From Antilocapra americana (lineage: Eukaryota > Chordata > Mammalia > Artiodactyla > Antilocapridae): a stretch of 64,000 nt of DNA. The DNA is taken from positions 12,822,490 through 12,886,489 of the forward strand of contig ML661885.1 in the NCBI GenBank assembly GCA_007570785.1. Reading direction: 5' to 3'. Positions 43,658 to 55,043 of this stretch are shown one piece after another. How positions within the stretch are numbered: position 1 is the stretch's first letter; each line of letters begins with the position of its first letter. The notes beneath the pieces were generated by a model. The model did not search any database. It saw nothing but the letters and a program-made list of their open reading frames with translations, and was not told where the DNA came from. The translations under genes and the position numbers were made by a program.

Positions 43658-46584
43658 CTTCCAAAGAGGATTAAACCTCCCCAAAAATAATTCTCCCAGA
43701 GACACTACTTCTAGAATGTAACAATTACTCTAAGACTCCTATATGAAAATACTGATGGCTTGCAACCCAACAATTCACAAAGATTGTGAACTGAAAAGAA
43801 TTCATTCTCAGGACCTCAATTTTGTTGTTACTAAGTGAACGCTACTTATATTCAAGATGCTTACTAATTTCCACTCATTTCACCTCTAATGTTCACAAGA
43901 GAAACACTGATGCACTGTCTTCCACTGGGACTGGGACTGGGACTCAGGACCGGAGAACTGTCACAGTGAGTTAGACCAAACAGATCTACACTACAATTAA
44001 ACACATTAAAACATCTGCACATAAGGAGCCCATACATGGCTAATAAAAAGGCCCATTCACCAAACCAGTAGGTTCGGATGATTTTAAATTAGCAACCACT
44101 CCAAAATTCAAAAAAGGCCAAATATGCCACTTTCTAAAATTCTCTCACTTTAGGTCTATTTCTCTCCATTACAGTTATCAAATATCACTTGCCAAGTTCT
44201 ATCTTTAATTAATCACAGGAAATTCCCAGTAAATTGAAATCATCACTATAAATTCAGTAGGAGTAATGTGAAAACATCAAAGGGTAAAATATAGTCTTTA
44301 AAAAGAAATAAGAGAGCAACAACATACAGCTGCAGTTTACCATCTAAAAGAACTGTAGACCTAAAAATATATAAAGTCATGCAAATTTGAATTCTATTTT
44401 CAATATATAAGGAGAATTTAATATTAAAAAAAACCCGAGTACTATTTTTAAACTGAATAATTTGGCAGTACATAAGATCAACTTCTATCTAAATTATTTT
44501 ACTAGGAATCTGATATATTAAAATGAGTTAAATCAATGTAGTATTACTCTAATTTTAAAAACAAAAAATCCGAGCTGATTGAAGAGGAACAAGTTTAGTG
44601 AAGAAAATATGAAAGAAACTTTGAATTAATGTTTCTAATTAGCAAAGGCTTTCACACAGACTTCAAAGCAAATTTCCCTTTCCCAATTAATTAGAACATC
44701 AACACAAAGAATTAGACTCTAATTGACAATTCTTGCAGAGAACTAAATGTGACTAAACAGCAGAATACATGTTCTCTAATTTTTAAAAACTTGCGACAAA
44801 AACCCTATTTAGATAGATAGATGGTGGTTCTTATACTTAAAGAAGAACACCTTTGAAAATCATCAAGGTTGTGTAGCTGATAGCATGTGGCTGAAATATT
44901 TTGGCCAAAAAATAAACTCACTCTGCTCAAAAAAACATTAAACTATGCAAAGAGCTTTTTGTCAACTTAAATATAATGTAAAATCCTGACTCAAAAGACT
45001 TCTGAAAAAAAAAATTTAGAATTGTTCCTTTTTCTATTAATGATTCCCTAATTATTACAGACATATTCCAACGTTGGCCATTAACTTAGATAGGAGAATT
45101 TTACAATACACGCAGAGAATTCCAACTGCTTCCTCCAAGATAAAAAGAGGAACGATACTAATGTGAAATGGATATGCCTAAATTAAATGGAAAGAGAAAA
45201 ATTAAGAAATCTGGGACAGGACCCATAACAGCACTGCAATTAAAAAGATAAGGAAAGGAAATTCTCAGGAAACACAAATAAATCCTCCAGCCTCTAAGAT
45301 GAGGGACTTGCTCATAAGGGGAAAAAGATTTAACATTAAAGAAAATCAAATTGAGGGGATTTTAGCAAATTCAAAAGTACTGCAGCAAAGCTTTCTGAGT
45401 GCCAAATTTTAAATGTAGGTACCCTTACAATTTTCAAAATAATTCTCTAAAGTTCTGATATGCAGACCTTTTAAAAACACAGATGTCATCAACAGATACA
45501 TGGTATTTTAAATTTTCTGATAATTTTTCATTCTGTATCATGACAGACATTTTTCCTAATATTTTTCTGTGTCATTTTACAAGTAAAAAATTTTAGAATC
45601 AATAACAAAATGATAAAGTATAAATATACTTAAGTGAAAATACCTTACATTAAAATAATTTCTAAGATTCTTTCTAGGCAGACCTTACAGAGTTTCTTCA
45701 ACTCCACACTTATTCCCCAATCCCAACCATGGGAAATTTCCTATAAATTCTCATTTCCTTGTTTTCCATGAAAGACTTCGTTGTTTTTTTCCCCCGATTG
45801 TCCAGCAATCACATAAAAACAAAATGGGACAAAAGGGCCAAAATGGTTTGCAGAATATTTTTGCAATAAAGTGTAACTGACAGGCATCACCTAAGAGATG
45901 AAACACTATACCCTGATCTGTAATTTTATATACCTTCCTAATTAGAACAGCTTTCTATCACTCTACACTTTTTCTCTGCATCATCATCATCATCATCATC
46001 TCTTGCCTTTTCTGGGGGTCCCAAGTAATAATCTTTCCTTTTCAAAAAAACCAGTTACATAAGAAATTGTTTAAAGATTCGTCTTTGAAGATGTCCAAGA
46101 TGCTAAAACTTTTCAGTTAAATGAAACTGACCCTGAAAGCATTTTAAACAAGTCCAAATCTCTGTGTGTTAAAATAAAATCTTTCTGAACTATGTCATAT
46201 TGTTTCATATCCTTGTTAAAGAGTGTTCTTTTGTAATATATTAATAATAGTTTTAAAGGTCAGAGAGTTAAGATATTTTACTTCTATGCTAAATGCTCTA
46301 CAAATGCTAATTTTAGGTCACATCTTAAGTTATTAATATTTTATATGCATTTGTTAATCAGCAGGATTCTTGCTGTCATTTCTTTTTTTGAATATATCAT
46401 AATTAATCCATTCTCTTGTTGCTACACATTTAAGGGCTTTTTCTCCAGTTTTATGCTATCTTCTCATTGTTCATTTTTTGATGTATTTTATATGCCTGTT
46501 TCTACCAGCTGGTCTTCTGTTTTCTAGATAAATTAAGGGTGACTCTACTCCCATATTCATACTTTTAATAATAATTTTACTCAG
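43658..46584. other. 2.9 kb AT-rich DNA nearly free of repeats
   Basis: Only a gggact triplication (about 43924-43944) and a (CAT)7 run at 45979 were noted. No gene supported. Confidence 0.45.
45979..46001. repeat. (CAT)7 microsatellite
   Basis: Seven uninterrupted CAT units followed by CT. Confidence 0.97.
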
Positions 46585-47045
46585 ATATTCACATATTATA
46601 CAATTCAAATGGTATCAATTTGTACAATTCAGTGGTTTTCAATACACTCATAGAATTGCATAATCTACACCACCATCACTTTTTGTACATTTTTATCACT
46701 CTGCAAAGAAACCCCATTAGCAACCTCTCTAAATTTCTCCGACCACAGCCCAGTCCCTGGCAACCACTAACCTTTCTGTCTCTACCGATTTGCCTATTCT
46801 ATACAATATGTGGTCAATTATTACTGGCTTCTTTCACCAAACATAATGTCAAGGCTAATCCATTCTGTAGCATGTGTCAGTACTTCATTTCTTTTTATTG
46901 CTAAATAATAGTCTATAGCATGAATACACCACATTTTATTTATCTTGCTGACAAGACATTTGGATTGTTTTCACTTTATGACAATTATGAATAAGGTTGT
47001 TATGAGCATGCTCATGTTCATGTCTTTACAAATACAGAGAATCTA
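46585..47045 (-). mobile_element. old L1 3' region (L1M type)
   Basis: Antisense: 'caatttgtacaattcagtgg', 'gcataatctacaccaccatc', 'gtccctggcaaccactaacc', 'tctctaccgatttgcctatt' and 'gtagcatgtgtcagtacttc'. A 94-codon frame (46620-46904) is derived from it. Confidence 0.85.
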
Positions 47046-47175
47046 CTAATCAGTTTTTGCTAATAGCAGAATGGAGATCACAGGGACCCTGGGTATCCAA
47101 AGAAGACAAGCTCAGGTCATCTATAGGACCTAAAATGAGTCCTCTACCCCTGAGCCTTCAATTATCATCTTCCAA

Positions 47176-47330
47176 TGTGGGTTTGATCCCTAGGTCAGGA
47201 AGTCCCCTGGTGAAGGAAATGGCAACCCACTCCAGTATTCTTGCCTGGGAAATCCCACAGACAGAGGAGCCTGGTGGGTTGCAGTCGATGGGGTTGCGGA
47301 AGAGTTGGACATGACTTAGCAACTAAACAA
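47176..47330 (+). mobile_element. Bov-tA SINE, 5'-truncated
   Basis: Starts within the B box ('tgggtttgatccctagg'), then 'ggcaacccactccagtattc', 'gaggagcctggtgggttgc' and tail 'gttggacatgacttagcaac'. The head is missing. Confidence 0.92.
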
Positions 47331-47384
47331 CAACACACAACAACCAAGCTGCTTTCCCACTGCTCAGCTCTGCATATATAACCC

Positions 47385-47800
47385 ATCACCCCTGCCACCA
47401 ACTCTGTGCTCCCCTCATCATCTCACCTGGATACTTCAATGGCTTAAACGTGACTCAGCCTCCAGGGCTGTCCTCTAGCCCAAGTGCGCCAGCCCAGAGT
47501 ATTCATTCCAGAAGACAAATTTCCTCATTTCATTTTCCTGCATCAAACCCTTCAATAGCTCCCCAAGGCACTTAAGACGAAAGTAAAAATGCCTTCCTAA
47601 GGAAAAGATTCTCAGATGATCTGGCCTCAACAACCTCTGCGATCCTGACCTCTGACTATGTCTGAGGTATCTATGAGAAATTATTCTGGTTAATTACCCT
47701 CTCTCCCCACTGAACCTTTATACAGGCTGCCCTCTCTGCCTGGAACTGCCCCCACGTCCCCATGGGTGCTTCCTTCAGTCACAGAACTGTTTCTACTCCA
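47385..47800 (+). mobile_element. L2 LINE fragment
   Basis: Sense L2: 'cccttcaatagctccccaag', 'gatgatctggcctcaacaac', 'cctctctgcctggaactgcc' and 'ctactccaccttcttatag' keep the L2 ORF2-end order. Confidence 0.7.
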
Positions 47801-47887
47801 CCTTCTTATAGCCATCATTTCTGTGATAATATAAACTCTGAATGAGAAAAAGCTGTGATTTTTCTCATAGTTAGTGGTGTGGTGGTT

Positions 47888-48088
47888 TAGTCACTGTTAT
47901 GTTTGATTCTTGAGGCCTCCTGGACTATAGCCCGCGAGACTCCTCTGCCATGGGATTTCCCAGGCCAAGAGTACTGGAGTGGGTTGCCATGTCCTTCTCT
48001 AGGGTATCTTCCCACACCAGGGATTGAACCTGGGTCTCCTGTACTGCAGGTGGATGCTTTACTGACTGAGCCACCAAGGAAGTCCCTG
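47888..48088 (-). mobile_element. Bov-tA SINE with 10-bp duplication
   Basis: Antisense full copy: 'ggtttagtcactgttatgt', 'gtactggagtgggttgccat', reversed B box 'ggattgaacctggg' and head 'ctgagccaccaaggaagtcc'. The duplication tagttagtgg lies at 47878-47887 and 48089-48098. Confidence 0.93.
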
Positions 48089-48098
48089 TAGTTAGTGG

Positions 48099-51000
48099 AT
48101 CTAGTCCAGTGAATGGCACAGAGTGGATTCTCAACACATATTTGTGGCTGTGATGAGAGAATGCTACTTACTGGCATATTCAATAATTCTGATGAGTTTT
48201 TGAGGCTTTTTGAGGCTTGGGCTTGAAAAAAGATGAGTGAGAAAAACCCCACAGAATAACAAACCTTAATCTTGGCCTAGTTTCTCTCCAGTTGAAGCAA
48301 GTAACCCTCCACCATCAGGTCATAGGACACTATCAGGAAAGAAACATTCTCTTTAAAGAGGAACACTGGCTGTTAAAGTGATGAAGGCCAGAGCTGCTGA
48401 GGGCCTTTTCTGCCATCACACAAGGTCCTAACTGAAAAAAGAAGCCAACAAAGAAGCAAAGTGGAGACAAAGGAAAGAGAGAAGTTTCTGGATGACATCA
48501 TATAAATCTCCCATCCATATGTGCCCAGAGCTGGTTGCAGCCTTGGACTTCCCAGATATATGAGAAAATAAACTCCAGTATGGCTCATACTAGTTTGAGT
48601 GTCTTTTGGATGGCCCAAAGATTCCAGGGTTACACAGGAACCATCTACCTGTGTTTTAGGCAGCAAAATAAATGACTATACTTCTTTTTCATTGCTGGTG
48701 CCATTTTACACTATATAAACTAAACAATCAGTATAGTTGAAAGCCTAGGCAAAGAATATGCCTTCCACTTAGGGATACCCTAGTGGAAGGCAAGATTTCT
48801 AGTAACAGAGCTGGACTCCGACTGCTTCCTTTGGTGGGTGAAACAAAGCAAGAAGGTTCCCAGAGCTGGGCAGAAGCCTAAGCCCCCTGGAAACTGGGAC
48901 GCCTGAAGCTTTCAGGATGATAAAAGCCAGCACCAGAATTAGACCATCTGAGAGCAGACCACGATTCAGTAGGAATCCAGGTTACTTACTTTAAAGTCCT
49001 GGACACTTTTTTTTTTACTGACACAACTACAGGTCAATCAAAATTCATTTGTTTTCCAGGGAATTAATTTGATGGAACTAAAGGATCAGGTTTGGTTATG
49101 TAGAATTCTTCCTCATTTCATGTAAGATATAGAAATACTGAATTTTACACGCAATCCACCAACTATTTCCTATGGATGAATTAAGAAGGGCAGAGCCAGT
49201 TCAGCAGCTGTTCATTAACCCAAATTGCGTGTTCATCCTAGCTACATTTCTTTTCTTAAAAGATAGGGTGAAATATGGAAATTAAGACTTACCTGTGTCC
49301 TCAGTGACTCATATGGACTACAGGAGAAAGAACAGTATGAAAAATCGAAAAAACTGGACTTGGGTGCAGGCATCTGCCTGTACACCCTTGGAGCTTTTCC
49401 TGACCAAGTTTCAGTTCCTCCTCACAGGAATTCATCCTACCCTTTACTACCAGGCCCCTTTCTCCTAAACGGCAGTTTTGCCTTACACTGTTGGTGACTT
49501 CCCTCTGCATGCGAACTATCAAAGGTGAAGGCCAGTGTGGACTGAGTAGAAGCAGCGTCACACCAGGTATAGCTATCTGCTAGGGGTGCAGGGTGGGGTG
49601 AAGGGCACACGTTATCAGCCAGCCCGACTGGGGATGCTCACGAGGAAAAGGCTCATGCGGCATCATGAGTCAGTCATTACACTGCAGGGAAAAAAAATAC
49701 ATTCGGAACCCCAGGTGTGAAGATGCTTCTGCAGTGACTAACATCCCTCTGCCATTCAGGAAGCAGAAGCAGTTAGTAATATGGAAAACGTGTGCCGCTT
49801 CCAGTAGATGAGATGAAAAGGTAGGGGAACCTCAGTGGTGGGAGAATATTCCCAGAAAAGACTCTAAACTAGAAAACTCATTGCTCCGCTGAATTTTCTC
49901 AGGTAGTAGCGACCAACAGAACAATACTGAACAGAATTAGAGGCCTCCCAGCAAAAGGAGACGAACCCCAGAGTCCTGACGATACCACATGGCAGGCGTA
50001 TTCATAGCTACTCATGGTGTCTGTTTAGAAAAAGCATCGAGCTTCAGAATTTCAGGTTTTCACGTTTGCAAAATGGCAAGTATATAACAAAACCACCATC
50101 AGCCTGCTCCTCAGATGATAAATTTGGTTCATTGTTTATTATTCAAAGACCTCCTAAAACATATGACCATAATGTCCTATTTTAGTAAATATGACAATCT
50201 AAAGACAATTTCCTCTTCCTCTGTGATTTAAGATCTTGTGCTCCTTAGGACTACCATTCTGAATACGGGATACCAATAGAAAACAATGGAACTTCATAAG
50301 GGGTAGGGGATAACAAACACGGAAGGTCTCCAGGCCCCCATAAATTCTTGTGTGTAAATGCTTGTGTTATTTTCTAACTTCTTTTTAGGAGACTCAAGAC
50401 CAATGTACAGGAAAAATATTATTAATTTCAGCATCTTAGCATGGGGCTCATGTTAATCTCAGTTCAGTATACCCAACTAGATGTATACAGATTGATTATA
50501 AAGGTTATGAAAGCTATCATGCACACATCTACTAATACAAAAGCACTTATCAAAAAAGGAGGCTGGATGGGCAAAAGAACTTTCTACTGGACTGCATCTG
50601 TACTACCAAGTAATTCCTATGATATTAGGCAGGTCACTGGATTTGTTTTTTCCCAACTGTAAAATCTCCCTTGCATAGATAACAAGATTCTTTCAAAATC
50701 AGGGATGACAGTTCAGCTGGCTAGTACTGACTCTGGTATCATATTGAATCCAAGTGACAGGATCCACTTCTGATGTACTGTGCCATTCAAAGTGACCACA
50801 GGTCCCATTTTTCTAAAATGCTCTTATGCCCACTTTGTGTGTATACACAGTGTGTGTTCACTTCATATTGGATTTTCATTTTTACCCCAAAAGGCCCAAC
50901 TAGCATGGCAAGGCACTGAGAAAAGAAGTGGGCAAAGGCAGAGCTCACCCTCCAGCTCGAAGGCTCACCTCCACATTGTTCCTCCTCTGGTGAAGGCTTG

Positions 51001-51157
51001 CTGTGCCCCAGTGCTAACTGTTACCTTACTAATCGAGATTATGCATGAAACTGAGAAAAGACTTTCAGAGATGTTCCAGGCAAGGGACAGAAAACAAGTG
51101 GGGAATTTATACTACGCCAGATATTAGAATCACTGCTTTAGGGATATGCTACATACT
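48099..51157. other. 3 kb unique DNA, no supported gene
   Basis: Moderate base composition and no recognised repeat. A minus-strand splice-site pair at 49293-49317 is reported under findings. Open frames of 70-115 codons (48373-48666, 49301-49561, 50780-51127) have no domain. Confidence 0.45.
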
Positions 51158-51355
51158 CTATGGCTTTCCCAGTAGCGTAGTAGTAAAGAATCCGCTTGCC
51201 AATGCAGGAAATGCAAGAGATGTAGGTTCGATCCCTGAGGCAGGAAATGGTAACTCATTCCACTATTCTTGCCTGGAGAATCCCATGAACAGAGGAGCCT
51301 GGCGGGCTCCAGTCCATAGAGTCAGAAAAAGTGCGACACAGAGAAGGCACGCAGC
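51158..51355 (+). mobile_element. Bov-tA SINE
   Basis: Sense copy: head 'ggctttcccagtagcgtag', 'gaatccgcttgccaatgcag', B box 'ggttcgatccctg', 'gcctggagaatcccatgaac' and a decayed tail 'aaaagtgcgacacagagaag'. Confidence 0.92.
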
Positions 51356-53057
51356 AACACTTACACTGTACATTTCATTTCCTCCAAGCCCAAAGCATTT
51401 GTAACGCCCAAATGACGTGCATTTTTAAACGGTCATTCGTGGTTTTTGTTTTTTAGATTAACTGCAGGGTCACAATGGACTTCTCTTTGTAGTATTACAG
51501 ACTTAGATGTATTGAGTCCAGGAAAAAGAAACAGCATAGCCAAGGTCTCACAGCCACTGGCTGGGACCACTCTGATGAACGGCCCACTGGCTCCTCTGCA
51601 AGTCTGTTTTAGTCCTGCCTTTTCTTTTCTAAGACACACAGATCTGAGGACTGGGGTTTAACTTTTTATTTGCTATAGCCACTGCTAGAGCAATCAGTTA
51701 AAAACAAAAGAAAAAAAGTACTAAAGTCTTTATGTAATCTACCTGGCAAATATTCTAAATTAAAGACAACACTGCTAAAACAGCAGTTTTGAATATGCCA
51801 TAGCATAATACTTGTTTCATCTGGTGATATTTTAAGTGATTATTCTCCCTCTTTGTCACAAGTTCACTCCCACAAATTTAGAAACATAAATGTTCACAAA
51901 GAACTCCTCTGGAATAAATGAGTGACAGAGAGCCCCTCCTTTTACAAAAACCACTCTCTCATCTCCTTAGTAGATGCCTACCAACAATGACAACAACTCT
52001 TGGCAAAGGCAAGATATGTAATAAGAAGATGAAATATTCAAATGATTACCTGTTGGAGTCTAAAGGTAACATGCTTAATCACTGTTCAAATCTCTTTTGG
52101 TACTTTTTATTCCTCAGAACCTCTAGGATTCTGTGCTCCCAACTAACAATTTGTGCAAACCTCTAGTTGGGAACAAATTTTAAGAATAAATGCCCTTCTC
52201 TTTCTTTAATTTCTTTCTTCTCCCCCTAGGAGGAGGCTTGACAAGGTGTAAGCAACAGGAAGTGAGGAAGTAATCACAATGAAAACGTTTAAAAAAAGAC
52301 ATTTCAGTAAAAATACTCAGTGATTTTCAAGAAGGAGAAATCCTACGAAATTGACTTTTTAGGTGCTAACCCATTATTTTTTAGAAGGTTTCTAGCTCTC
52401 ATCATATTTATTCCTTCTTACAAGGCTAGAAAGGAAAAACTATAAAGGGGAGGAACCTCAACTGTCTGGACCACTCTCACCTATTTCTACTTTGTTACCC
52501 AAGTCTGATCAGATCATTTGTGATTACCTTGTGAGTTTCACTTCTTAAGTGACTGCATGTATGTATGGATGTGTGTGTGTACACTATTAAACATGATTTC
52601 AACTGATTACTGGGCTTCTACTCAGGAAAGAAGGCTTGCCTCTACCCTGTGGCAGTATAAGTTAAGACTTTTAAGGCTTAAAATAGATAGGAAACATCAA
52701 GAGGGAAAAAAGGAGAGAGGGTAGAGTCTATGGTCTGGACAATAGGTAGAGCTCAACTGGGAACTGCTGTTGAGATGCTGATCTGAAATTTTCAGAAATG
52801 TAACTCAACCTAGACTAGGAACAGGAATCAGGGAAATGAGGAATAGAAGCCAACCATGAGGAGAGGGAAGAAAAGGAAGAAGAGCAAAGCTAATTTTTAA
52901 AAAGCAATATTCTAAGTGCTAGGCATTGTTCTAACTGCATTATGTGAATAAGGTCAATATAACAAAACCACACAGTAGAAAAAGAAGACATGTCTTAGGA
53001 AGGTAGGGAGATGGAATTTGAACAGGAAGAACAGATTAGACTCAAGTTGATATTAAC
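51356..53057. other. 1.7 kb unique DNA
   Basis: No gene seen. 52890-53050 might be a very old MIR ('gcaatattctaagtgctagg'), but the match is weak. A short TG run lies at 52567-52583. Confidence 0.45.
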
Positions 53058-53064
53058 AATAAAG

Positions 53065-53238
53065 GGCCCTCCCTGAAAAGATACATGCACCCCAGTGTTC
53101 ACTGCAGCACTGTCTACAATAGCCAAGACATGGAAGCAACCTAAATGTCCACAGAGGAATGGATAAAGAAGATATGGAATACTTCTCAGCCATTATTAAG
53201 AATGAAATAATGCCATTTGCAGCAACACAGATGTACCT
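53065..53238 (+). mobile_element. ruminant L1 ORF2 end, left part (split by BovB)
   Basis: 'gatacatgcaccccagtgtt', 'caatagccaagacatggaag' and 'atgccatttgcagcaacac' are sense L1 of the ruminant type. Interrupted at 53238 by BovB and resumed at 54598. Confidence 0.9.
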
Positions 53239-54597
53239 CAGTCAGTTCAGTTCAGTCGCTCAGTCGTGTCTGACTCTTTGCAACCTCATGAACCACAGCA
53301 TGCCAGGCCTCCCTATCCATCACCAACGTCCAGAGTCTACCCAAACCCATGTCCATTGAGTCGGTGATGCCATCCAACTATCTCACCCTCCGTCGTCCCA
53401 TTCTCCTCCTGCCCTCAATCTTTCCCAGCATCAGGGTCTTTTCAAATGAGTCAGCTATTCGCATCAGGTGGCCAAAGTACTGGAGCTTCAGCTTCAACAT
53501 CAGTCCTTCCAATGAACATCCAGGGCTGATCTCCTTTAGGATGGAATGATTAGATCGCCATGCAGTCCAAGGGACTCTCAAGAGTCTTTTCCAACACCAC
53601 AGTTCAAAAGCATTAATTCTTTGGCGCTCAGCTTTCTTTATAGTCTAACTCTCACATCTGTACATGACTACTGGAAAAACAATAGTCTTGACTAGACGGA
53701 CCTTTGTTGGTAAAGTAATGTCTCTGCTTTTTAATAGGTTGGTCATAACTTTCCTTCCAAGGAGTAAGCATCTTTTAATTTCATGGCTGCAATCATCATC
53801 TGTTGTGATTTTGGAGCCCAGAAAAATAAAGTCTGACACTGTTTCCCCATCTATTTGCCATGAAGTGATGGGACCGGATGCCATGATCTTAGTTTTCTGA
53901 ATGTTGAGTTTTAAGCCAACTTTTTCACTTTCCTCTTTCATTTTCATCAAGAAACTCTTTAGTTCTTCTTCAGTTTCTGCCCTAGGGTGGGGTCAACTGC
54001 ATATCTGAGGTGATTGATATTTCTCCCAGCAATCTTGATTCCAGCTTGTGCTTCTTCCAGCACAGCATTTCTCATGATGTACTCTGCATATACATTAAAT
54101 ATACATTAAATAATATACGACAATATACAGCCTTGATGTACTCCTTTTCCTATTTGGAACCAGTCTGTTGTCGCATGTCCAGTTCTAACTGTTGCTTCCT
54201 GACCTGCATACAGGTTTCTCAAGAGGCAGGTCAGGTAGTCTGGTATTCCCATCTCCTTCAGAATTTTCCACTGTTTATTGTGATCCACACAGTCAAAGGC
54301 TTTGGCATAGTCAATAAAGAAGAAATAGATGTTTTTCTGAAACTGTCTTGCTTTTTGGTGATCCAGTGGACGTTGGCAATTTGATCTCTGGTTCCCCTGC
54401 CTTTTCTAAAACCAGCTTGAACATCTGGAAGTTCATGGTTCAATTATTACTGAAGCCTGGCTTGGAGAATTTTAAGCATTACTTTACTAGCATGTGAGAT
54501 GAGTGTAACTGTGTGGTAGTTTGAGCATTCTTTGGCATTGCATTTCTTTGGGATTGGAATGAAAACTGACTATTTCCAGTCCTGTGGCCACTGCTGA
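53239..54597 (-). mobile_element. BovB LINE, 5'-truncated copy 4, inside L1
   Basis: Reverse-oriented BovB from tail 'cagttcagttcagtcgctc' to the reverse transcriptase start region ('ttccagtcctgtggccactg'). Minus-strand coding remnants are at 53378-53581, 53645-53950, 54106-54288 and 54258-54443. The catalytic motif reads YAVD (53992-54003). The flanking 6-bp repeat gtacct lies at 53233-53238 and 54598-54603. Confidence 0.95.
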
Positions 54598-55043
54598 GTA
54601 CCTAGAGAGTATCATACTGAGTGAAGTAAATCAGACAAGGAGAAGGAGAAATATATGACATCCCTTATACGTGAAGTCTAAAAAGAAATTACACAAATGA
54701 ACTTACTTCCAAAACAGAAAGAGACTCACAGACTTAGACAACAAACTTATGGTTGCCAAGGGGAAGGGACAGTTAGCGACTCTGCAGTGGTCATGTACTC
54801 ACTGCTATATTTCAAATGGATAAGCAACAAAGACCCACTATATAGCACAGGGAACTCTGCTCAAAGTTACGCGCCGGCCTGGATGGGAAGGGGGTTGGGG
54901 GAGAATGGACACTTGTATATGTATGACTGAGTCCCTTCACTGTTCACCAGTAACTACCACAACACTGTTAACTGTCTATTCCCCAATACGAAATGTTTTT
55001 GATGTTAAAAAAAAATTAATAAAAATTTAAAAAGAAAAAAAAG
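54598..55043 (+). mobile_element. ruminant L1 ORF2 end and 3' UTR, right part
   Basis: 'agagagtatcatactgagtg', 'gtaaatcagacaaggagaag', 'aactctgctcaaagttacgc' and an A-rich end at 55012-55043. The sequence aataaag at 53058-53064 and 55044-55050 may be the L1's own duplication. Confidence 0.88.

Noticed and set aside
46620..46904. 94-codon open frame
   Set aside because: It lies in an antisense old L1 3' region.
51160..51260. tRNA-like sequence with a good B box (ggttcgatccc)
   Set aside because: It is the tRNA-derived head of a Bov-tA SINE, without a complete cloverleaf. No genuine tRNA gene was seen.
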